NCBI GenBank assembly: GCA_913063005.1
Contig: CAJXZI010000131.1
Span: 1-6,021 of the forward strand
DNA: 6,021 nt
Direction of reading: 5' to 3'
DNA from: an uncultured Halieaceae bacterium
GTDB taxonomy: Bacteria > Pseudomonadota > Gammaproteobacteria > Pseudomonadales > Halieaceae
Numbering within the stretch: position 1 is the first letter of the stretch; each line of letters begins with the position of its first letter. The position numbers were made by a program, and so were the translations under genes. A model generated the notes under the pieces. It was not told the origin of the DNA. It was given only the letters and a program-made list of their open reading frames with translations, and searched no databases. Below are positions 6,012 to 6,021 of the stretch, piece after piece.

Positions 6012-6021
6012 TCGCGCAGCG

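Noticed and set aside
5840..6021. Possible CRISPR array or plasmid iterons in the repeat region
   Set aside because: The 14-bp units are directly adjacent with no spacers and are too short for CRISPR. There is no replication gene or AT-rich origin next to them.
5840..6021. Intrinsic terminator after pepN
   Set aside because: I found no GC-rich hairpin followed by a T-run on the plus strand. The only hairpin near the end (5997-6011) has 5-bp arms and no T-run.

Overview
The window suggests a gammaproteobacterium with roughly even GC content, possibly marine and related to the Cellvibrionales/Halieaceae or Pseudomonas lineages. This is inferred from the PepN and NadK sequences, from a YeaC/DUF1315 protein (a family I know mainly from Gammaproteobacteria), and from the gene order nadK - rhomboid - DUF1315 - DUF2797 - pepN. 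From memory, that order resembles the chromosomal neighbourhood of nadK and pepN in Pseudomonas. No plasmid, phage or CRISPR signature is visible.

Left edge (1-606): the first 110 bases can encode the tail of an unknown ORF or a 29-residue lysine-rich peptide. A strongly AT-rich stretch follows (about 22 % GC by hand count, 37-142) with two small inverted repeats. It abuts, at about 130-140, the 3' part of a glycosyltransferase (GT4-like) gene. The similarity starts immediately after an in-frame stop and well upstream of the only ATG (289). The gene therefore appears to have lost its 5' half, through an insertion, a deletion or an assembly chimera.

Core (618-5839): five co-directional genes are packed so tightly that they probably form one operon. 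They are NAD kinase (nadK), a GlpG-type rhomboid intramembrane protease (17-nt overlap with nadK), a DUF1315/YeaC-like small protein (9-nt gap), a DUF2797 protein with nine cysteines and a GIY-YIG-like segment (short overlap or 14-nt gap, depending on its start), and the M1 aminopeptidase N pepN (ATGA overlap). All catalytic motifs of NadK, the rhomboid and PepN are present. The set joins NADP supply, membrane proteolysis, peptide turnover and two conserved uncharacterised proteins; any functional link is inference from the packing.

Right edge (5840-6021): there is no gene here. Three 14-bp tandem repeats begin inside the pepN stop codon and grade into a degenerate series of TAAC/TAAT words, several of them 10-11 bp apart. 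A 13-bp dyad and a small hairpin follow. No convincing intrinsic terminator is visible after pepN. The main points of interest are the disrupted glycosyltransferase junction, the repeat array after pepN, and the DUF2797 protein. I see no strong evidence of a wholly new multi-gene system.
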